Shown one piece after another: positions 15,141 through 20,005 of a stretch of 20,005 nucleotides of DNA; position 1 is the first letter of the stretch, and the number at the start of each line of letters is the position of its first letter. Both the position numbers and the translations under genes were made by a program. Source of the DNA: a virus. The notes beneath the pieces were generated by a model, which saw nothing but the letters and a program-made list of their open reading frames with translations, did no database searches and had not been told where the DNA came from. Where the stretch lies: IMG/VR virus record IMGVR_UViG_3300032241_000617, positions 1 to 20,005 of that record, one strand, 5' to 3'.

Positions 15141-16400
15141 ATGAAAGTTTATGAAGTAATCGCTGATGAAAGTATAGCTGGTGAATTATGGCAGGGAACT
15201 AAAGCTCTGGCTAAAGCTGGTGGCGAAAAGCTAATGGGTAAAGGATTACAAAGTCAAGCTATCGAACGACTTGAGAAAGAACTTACTGGCTTAAAAATTG
15301 ATGCAGTTAAGGCAGGCCACGATCCTAAAACTGTGCATTTAGATCCTGTGAGACTTGACAGTATTGCTGGAGGATTTATCAAAAAGGATCCTGAGATACT
15401 GGCCAAAGCTGAAGCCAAAGCCAATGCTGCCGCGGCCAAACTAGGCGGTATTAGTCTTAAGGCATTTGCTCCTGGCAATGTGTTTTACAAAGCATGGGAA
15501 TTATTCAAACTGTGGGGATTTACCGCAGCCAGCTTTGGTGCATGGAAGCAGTACTATGAAAATGTCACCAATGCTGAACAATACATGAATTTGCCCAACG
15601 GCGATCCACAAAAAATTACTCAAGCTCAATTTGATTCTATTCGCAGAGAAGAACTCACTATATTGATTGTAAAATTAGTAGCTTGCCTTCCGGCTATAGG
15701 TCTAAGCACTGCTAATAAGGTTACAAAAGTTATTGATAAAACACCATTCCTTAATGCTATTCCTGGAGTAACCAAACTAACCAAATTGGCCAGAGGCATG
15801 GACAATGCTATGTTGGGCTCTTGGTTATATTTTATCAATAGCGATACTGGCAAACAAATCGTAGTAAAAATTGCCTTGTTCAATGTGTGCGATGTATTGC
15901 CATTACAGGGTGTAAGCAAATTAACAGGTGTTGATCTGTGTGCTGATCTAAGTTCGCTAGTGGGCGGCACTGCTGAAACTTGGATTGACAAATTAAAATC
16001 AAACGTTCCTGCCATTTATAACTTTTTCAACTCAGTGGGTTCTGGAGTCAACACCGCAGTTAATGCAGTAACACCCTACACTGGTAAAATACCAGTAGTG
16101 GGAGGTGCTGTTAATCAAGCACTGGGTGCTAGACCTGACACAACTAGTGGTGGGCAAGGTACTAAACCTTCTGGTAATACTGCAACTGCCGGTCCGGCTG
16201 CCGGGTCAACTGCCCAAACAGATAAAGATGCTACTTCGCAACCAGCCGCAGGCGCTAATGCACCTAGTGCTAAATCAGAATGGCCGGGCGGTGCTCCGGG
16301 AACACCGGGAAGTCCTTGGCAAGACATGGGCGATGGTGAATTTATAAACAATAAAACGGGCGATGTTAAATTTATGCCCCGTGGTTCTAAATTAGATTAA
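15141..16400 (+). CDS. Putative virion/internal protein with T4 capsid-targeting-like N-terminus
   Basis: The protein has 419 residues and I do not recognise its family. The start is firm: AGGA eight bases upstream and a late octamer ahead. The first residues, MKVYEVIADES, resemble the MKTYQEFIAE start of T4 internal proteins and Alt, which targets them to the prohead before protease gp21 cuts it. No clear (L/I)-x-E cut site is visible in the first 60 residues. Two hydrophobic helices follow, near 110-140 (AWELFKLWGFTAASFGAW) and 172-187 (LTILIVKLVACLPAIG), and the middle has hydrophobic segments that may touch membrane. The last 90 residues are low complexity, Gly/Ala/Thr/Pro-rich, ending in a small motif, DMGDGEFINNKTGDVKFMPR. 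An injected or structural late protein is the best guess. Its end overlaps the converging gene by 9 bases. Confidence 0.8.
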   Translation: MKVYEVIADESIAGELWQGTKALAKAGGEKLMGKGLQSQAIERLEKELTGLKIDAVKAGHDPKTVHLDPVRLDSIAGGFIKKDPEILAKAEAKANAAAAKLGGISLKAFAPGNVFYKAWELFKLWGFTAASFGAWKQYYENVTNAEQYMNLPNGDPQKITQAQFDSIRREELTILIVKLVACLPAIGLSTANKVTKVIDKTPFLNAIPGVTKLTKLARGMDNAMLGSWLYFINSDTGKQIVVKIALFNVCDVLPLQGVSKLTGVDLCADLSSLVGGTAETWIDKLKSNVPAIYNFFNSVGSGVNTAVNAVTPYTGKIPVVGGAVNQALGARPDTTSGGQGTKPSGNTATAGPAAGSTAQTDKDATSQPAAGANAPSAKSEWPGGAPGTPGSPWQDMGDGEFINNKTGDVKFMPRGSKLD

Positions 16401-16580
16401 TGGCATTCCGGAAGTTTTAGTAGCTTCGATATTGTCATTGATAACACTATAGATCATTTGTCTATCTTCATAGCTGTAGATATGTAACAGATCATTCACA
16501 GAGATTCCTCCTCGCATGTACCAGGACACACGGAATAGCTCTAATTTAAATTCTTTTACTTGATCATCTAGCCTAACCAA
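16392..16580 (-). CDS. Small ORF after gp26, probably made as a -1 frameshift extension
   Basis: As a separate gene this would need the TTG at 16580 (62 residues) and has no good ribosome site. The frame has no ATG; it stays open upstream to a stop at 16659-16661, running through the end of gp26. From the proposed slip point the extension has 78 residues (FRLSLIGLTPEEIEQSLV..., then LFRVSWYMRGGISVNDLL and a tail ending MPLI). The Trp-Tyr-Met-Arg-Gly-Gly core is like small proteins encoded after gp26 in marine T4-like phages, whose job I cannot name; a tail-assembly chaperone is one possibility. Its 3' end overlaps the converging gene at 16392-16400. The coordinates given are the minimal TTG version; the transframe part begins at 16628. 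Confidence 0.7.
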   Translation of the reverse strand: MVRLDDQVKEFKLELFRVSWYMRGGISVNDLLHIYSYEDRQMIYSVINDNIEATKTSGMPLI

Positions 16581-16603
16581 ACTTTGTTCAATTTCTTCAG
16601 GCG

Positions 16604-16634
16604 TAAGCCCGATTAGGCTTAGACGAAAAAATTT
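16604..16634 (-). promoter_or_regulatory. Candidate programmed -1 ribosomal frameshift signal
   Basis: On the minus strand, near the end of gp26, the heptamer A-AAT-TTT (16634-16628) fits the X-XXY-YYZ slippery rule in the gp26 frame (AAT codes Asn270, TTT Phe271). Six bases later the stem TAAGCC (16621-16616) / GGCTTA (16609-16604) with a 6-base loop begins, and it contains the gp26 stop codon. A spacer of about 5-9 bases is usual. A -1 slip leads directly into the downstream ORF, which lacks a good start of its own. Confidence 0.55.
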
Positions 16635-17440
16635 GATTGATCTAGATCTACTCTGATGTTAGTTTCATGGCCGCAATTTTCGCACTTGACTGGAAAACTG
16701 GGAGTAGTCCACGTGGTTTTATTTTTTTCAATTTGATCTTTAATAGCATCAAATATTTTCTTATCACAATTTTCCAACCATTCTTTAATGTGTCCGCGTT
16801 CAGTAACTACGGTAGTGTCAATTTCTACACTTTCAACACTGAGCATGTACAGTTCATTTTGTATAACGGCCAGTTCTTTGAACAGTTGATTAACCATTGT
16901 TTGTTGTTGTTGCTGATCTTCTATCTGTTCAGCTTGACTAAGACGTTGTCTTAGACCAAAGTTTTTTACACTAAATCCAGAACTTTGTTTATAAGTCAGC
17001 GGTTGTGTTTTGATAACCATGTTGTCTAGAACAATCTTGTTGTCATAATGACAACTGCTAAAGTATTCGATAATTCTAGTCAAGTCCAAAGAGTAGTCAT
17101 TGTCTGTATTACATTGCGAGCAAGTGTGGCTAACGTCCATTAGATTACCATAGGTAGCAATTCTAATAGCTGAAAATATTAAATCAGTATCTAATACACT
17201 GAGATCCCAAGGATCTGTAATTGATGGACAGCAACTTTTGATAACTTGTACTGTACTTTCACCAGTGAGCAGACTATCCGGTGTTTTCATAATAATTTCG
17301 TCCATACCAGTCATACCAAAAACGGGCAAGCTGGTTACATCTCCTTTGATCACGTCAGGTTTATTGTAAATTCCTTGACTAGGTAATTTGATATAGATTT
17401 TAGCTTGTCTAAAATATTGTTGTAAAGGGTTATGTGCCAC
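16619..17440 (-). CDS. 26: Baseplate hub protein gp26-like
   Basis: I start at the GTG at 17440 (MAHNPLQQYFRQAKIYIKLP..., 273 residues). GGAG lies six bases upstream and a late promoter is 29 bases away, whose transcript would begin after the ATG at 17467, ruling that one out. The family core of T4 gp26 (T4 baseplate hub family) is clear: DVTSLPVFGMTGMDEIIMKT, PDSLLTGESTVQVIKSC, then DPWDLSVLDTDLIFSAIRI and ATYG. Two CxxC pairs (Cys107/Cys110 and Cys253/Cys256) probably make one zinc site. Between them is a Gln-rich helical region (EDQQQQQ). T4 gp26 has 208 residues and works in hub assembly. The gene lies back to back with the probable tape measure, and its end carries the frameshift signal, so it may act as a tail-assembly chaperone here. 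Confidence 0.82.
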   Translation of the reverse strand: MAHNPLQQYFRQAKIYIKLPSQGIYNKPDVIKGDVTSLPVFGMTGMDEIIMKTPDSLLTGESTVQVIKSCCPSITDPWDLSVLDTDLIFSAIRIATYGNLMDVSHTCSQCNTDNDYSLDLTRIIEYFSSCHYDNKIVLDNMVIKTQPLTYKQSSGFSVKNFGLRQRLSQAEQIEDQQQQQTMVNQLFKELAVIQNELYMLSVESVEIDTTVVTERGHIKEWLENCDKKIFDAIKDQIEKNKTTWTTPSFPVKCENCGHETNIRVDLDQSNFFV

Positions 17441-17451
17441 TATTATCTCCA

Positions 17452-17459
17452 GATAAATA
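17452..17459 (+). promoter_or_regulatory. T4-type late promoter facing right (GATAAATA)
   Basis: GATAAATA on the plus strand, 43 bases before the ATG at 17503. Transcription would begin near 17466. It faces the minus-strand octamer at 17470-17477, with 10 bases between, as an inverted repeat ATAAATA-N10-TATTTAT. Confidence 0.5.
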
Positions 17460-17469
17460 TAATACATAG

Positions 17470-17477
17470 TATTTATA
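17470..17477 (-). promoter_or_regulatory. T4 late promoter, exact TATAAATA, for gp26
   Basis: On the minus strand this is the exact T4 late octamer TATAAATA, followed by CTATG. It is 29 bases upstream of the GTG start of gp26. The start site would fall near 17464, downstream of the ATG at 17467, which supports the GTG start. Confidence 0.7.
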
Positions 17478-17502
17478 TACGCATATTTCCTGGAATTTTT
17501 TT

Positions 17503-20005
17503 ATGACAGATGAAGTTAACCTTAGTAAAAGCTCGATAGACGCCTTGGCAGAAAAGCTGGGTGGCGGTAATTCTGCTGCAAGAGAGTCCAGCGGTGGTGG
17601 TTTATCGGGTCTGAAGCTTGATGCAGACAGTTTTAACCGTGTTCTTGCAACAGCATCTCCCTTAGCAGTAGCATTTGGTGATCTTACCAAAGGTGCAAGT
17701 GGTGCTACTACAGTACTAAATGGACTGGCTTCAGGTGTTAAAGCTGTAGGATTAGAAGGTTTTGGTAATGCGTTAGGCACTTACGGCAAAGCATTGCTTG
17801 ATAACAAAGCTCAATTGGATGCTGCCGGTAAGATTGGTCTAGGTGGAAATGATATTGGTGCGTTTAATAGACAGGCCAAAGACGCTGGATTATCTACTCA
17901 AGAATTTACGCAGACCATACAAGAATCTAAGGGTTCTATTGGAGGCTTAACTGGTAGCGCATATCGCACAGGCGATGTGTTTAGTAAGTTGGCAGCGGAT
18001 GTAAGAACCAGCGATACTGGTCGCAATTTTCAAGCATTAGGTGGTACAACTAAAGAACTAGCAGATATTACAGCATTGAGCGTAATGAACGCTCGTAAAT
18101 TAGATCTTTCTAGACAAGAAGATCAATTAAAAGCCAAAATAGCCGCACAAGAACTAGCACAACAAATTACAGAAACTAGTCTAGCTACTGGAGTAAGCAG
18201 AGATGCTATTATTGCCGGCACCAAAGCAGAATTAGAAAAACCTAAAACTGCCATGGCCATGGCACAGATGTCAGAAGAACAACGAAAGGCATTTGAAAAA
18301 ACTCAAGCTTCGTTAGTTACTCTTGGACCAAGTGTACAAAATTTAGCTACAGAAATTATGACAGGCGGTGCCCGTACCAAAGATGCCAAAGACACACTGG
18401 CGGCTTTGGGTGCGCCGGGTATTGAACTACAACAAGCATTGTTAAGACAAAAAAATGCATCTACAGAAGTAGAAAAAGCTGAAGCTGCCAGAGCCGTTGA
18501 AAAAGCCAAGGCAGATATTAATGGTTTAATGGCTCAGAAAAGTTATAATGATCAGGCACAAACTGGTACAAGTGCAGTAGCACAGCAAATGGTCAAGTTG
18601 TATGGTGAAAATCAGTCATTAAATTCAGCTGCCGCTGCCGCAAAAGAAAATCAAAATAACTTTGAAAAAGGTCAACAAGCACAACAGGATGAGTCTCGTG
18701 CAAGAATGGCTGGACAAAAAGTAGATAAAGAAGGTAAACCAGTAGTAGATGAAAAAGGCAAAGCTGTAGCAGAAGAAGGACAACAAGCCACTAGATTAGT
18801 AAATGAACTAAATGCTAGAACTAAAGATCAGGCCGCAGGCTTGATGAATAACATTGAAAAAGCTAACAATGCTTTTTTCAAAACTCCCGAAGCTGTAGCT
18901 AATGCTAACAAGGCGTTAGACACACTAGTGGGTCCAAGACAAAATGTAAAAGAAGCTACTGAAAATCAAGCTTCTAAAATGAATGATGTTAAAGATTTAC
19001 TTAAAGATACTGTAAATTCTGTAACTGGCGGTAAGACCAGTGTGCCCGCCCCACAAGTACAAAGAGATGCTAGCGGTAATATTGCTCCTCCAGGTAGAGA
19101 CGGTGGTACATTAGAAAAAACAGGTAGTCCAGTTGAACCAAATGATGCTATTGTAAAAATCCACAAAGGCGAAACTGTATTAACTCCTGATGCTACTAAA
19201 AACATGGGCAAGGTAGTTTCAGATGCTAGTAAAACTGGTTCGCAAACTATCGATTCTACTCTAAGCCCAGCCAAGAGTCCCAATGCTCCTGGAGAAGGTA
19301 CAGCCAAAGAAAAAACTTCAGTAACTGAAGCCGATAGTGCTGAATACATGGCACAATGGAAGAAAAATTACAACGAACAAAGTGTTGTGATGATCGGTGC
19401 TGAAAAGCGTGATACCGAAGAAAGCATCCAGCGCAATCAAGAAAGAATTGCCCAGAAATCTGCAAAAATAAAAGAACTTGAAGATATCAAAGCCACTAGA
19501 GAACTAACAGATTCTGAACAAAGCGAACTTAGAATAGCTGAAAGAAGAAAGGCCAGAGCAGAACAAAACTTGGCAAGTGATCAAGCTCGCATAACAGTAT
19601 TGCAAGATATTGAAAAAAATGGACTAGGCAATCAAGCGGCCATGGTAGCAAAATGGCAAGAAGGTCAGGCACAAGCAAAGAAAGCTCAAGACGAAACAGC
19701 CGCGGCCACAACTAAAGCTCACGAAGAAGCAAAAGTTAAAGCAATAGAGAACGTTAAAGAAACTGTTACAATCAATGGCAAGGTAGTAGATCCCAACAGC
19801 CCTGAAGCACAAGCTGTAAAAAATAATGTTGCCGAAGCCAAGACCAGAATGTCTGAAATGCTTAAGAACATGGATCCTAAGTCTATTACAGAAATGGCAC
19901 TAATGGGCAAAGGAGATTCAGCTAAACAGGCAAAAGAATTTTTAATGAATCAGGTTAAAGAAACTATGCCTGATCCTACTAAACTAGCAGAGAAGATGCC
20001 AAGTG
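17503..20005 (+). CDS. Probable tail tape-measure/structural protein, partial (C-terminus beyond right edge)
   Basis: The frame is open from the ATG at 17503 to the window end (834 codons). It is rich in Ala, Gln, Lys and Glu and looks mostly helical, with long coiled-coil stretches (for example near 325-350, and about 625-700, AQKSAKIKELEDIKATREL). The first 100 residues are Gly/Ala/Ser-rich with a hydrophobic patch. At residues 547-561, NDAIVKIHKGETVLT is the I-H-K-G-E-x-V-L motif I know from tape-measure proteins of many phages. The tape measure sets tail length and is threaded in the tube. T4 gp29 has 590 residues; this is already longer. It lies next to the gp26/frameshift pair, as tape measures usually do beside tail chaperones. 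There is only a weak ribosome site (GGA eight bases upstream). Another large virion protein is the alternative. Confidence 0.78.
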   Translation, partial: MTDEVNLSKSSIDALAEKLGGGNSAARESSGGGLSGLKLDADSFNRVLATASPLAVAFGDLTKGASGATTVLNGLASGVKAVGLEGFGNALGTYGKALLDNKAQLDAAGKIGLGGNDIGAFNRQAKDAGLSTQEFTQTIQESKGSIGGLTGSAYRTGDVFSKLAADVRTSDTGRNFQALGGTTKELADITALSVMNARKLDLSRQEDQLKAKIAAQELAQQITETSLATGVSRDAIIAGTKAELEKPKTAMAMAQMSEEQRKAFEKTQASLVTLGPSVQNLATEIMTGGARTKDAKDTLAALGAPGIELQQALLRQKNASTEVEKAEAARAVEKAKADINGLMAQKSYNDQAQTGTSAVAQQMVKLYGENQSLNSAAAAAKENQNNFEKGQQAQQDESRARMAGQKVDKEGKPVVDEKGKAVAEEGQQATRLVNELNARTKDQAAGLMNNIEKANNAFFKTPEAVANANKALDTLVGPRQNVKEATENQASKMNDVKDLLKDTVNSVTGGKTSVPAPQVQRDASGNIAPPGRDGGTLEKTGSPVEPNDAIVKIHKGETVLTPDATKNMGKVVSDASKTGSQTIDSTLSPAKSPNAPGEGTAKEKTSVTEADSAEYMAQWKKNYNEQSVVMIGAEKRDTEESIQRNQERIAQKSAKIKELEDIKATRELTDSEQSELRIAERRKARAEQNLASDQARITVLQDIEKNGLGNQAAMVAKWQEGQAQAKKAQDETAAATTKAHEEAKVKAIENVKETVTINGKVVDPNSPEAQAVKNNVAEAKTRMSEMLKNMDPKSITEMALMGKGDSAKQAKEFLMNQVKETMPDPTKLAEKMPS

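Noticed and set aside
16619-17467. gp26 starting at the ATG at 17467
   Set aside because: There is no ribosome site, and the expected late transcript begins after it. The GTG at 17440 has GGAG at six bases.
1-20005. CRISPR array, insertion sequence, attachment site or integrase
   Set aside because: I saw no regularly spaced repeats, terminal inverted repeats, transposase or integrase; nothing suggests a prophage border.

Overview
The window is a piece of a T4-like tailed phage (contractile-tail myovirus), most like the marine T4-like viruses of cyanobacteria, SAR11 and other ocean bacteria. The evidence is gene content: T4-type baseplate proteins gp6, gp25, gp5, gp53 and gp48/54 in one tight minus-strand run, gp26 on its own, and the T4 late sigma factor gp55 with the gp47/gp46 recombination nuclease. 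The DNA is AT-rich, genes overlap or nearly touch, most genes use an AGGA ribosome site, and NATAAATA octamers like the T4 late promoter (TATAAATA) lie before several structural genes. The host cannot be told from this sequence.

Layout: (1) 1-10251, minus strand, baseplate cluster in transcription order gp48/54-like tube cap, short gp53, large gp27-like hub protein, gp5 (no lysozyme domain), gp25, gp6, then a partial large structural protein that runs off the left edge. (2) 10252-10332, a divergent control region with a late octamer facing left and a sigma70-type promoter facing right. (3) 10333-14648, plus strand, gp55, gp47, gp46, a small basic protein and a GIY-YIG nuclease-like protein, mostly translationally coupled. 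(4) 14649-15140, a gap of about 490 bases without a convincing gene, richer in G+C than its surroundings and full of complementary segments; I read it as a candidate structured noncoding RNA followed by a hairpin and a late promoter. (5) 15141-16400, plus strand, an unrecognised protein whose first residues resemble the T4 capsid-targeting peptide. (6) 16392-17440, minus strand, gp26-like baseplate hub protein followed by a small ORF in the -1 frame, joined by what looks like a programmed frameshift signal. (7) 17503-20005, plus strand, a long alanine- and glutamine-rich partial protein, probably the tail tape measure.

How it works together: the early or middle promoter would make gp55 and the gp46/47 nuclease. 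gp55 would then direct host RNA polymerase to the NATAAATA sites and switch on the baseplate, hub and tape-measure genes. gp46/47 would supply recombination intermediates for replication.

The two observations most worth following are the candidate RNA at about 14650-15035 and the slippery heptamer plus hairpin at 16604-16634. The latter would fuse gp26 to the downstream ORF next to the tape-measure gene, the arrangement known for tail-assembly chaperones of other phages.
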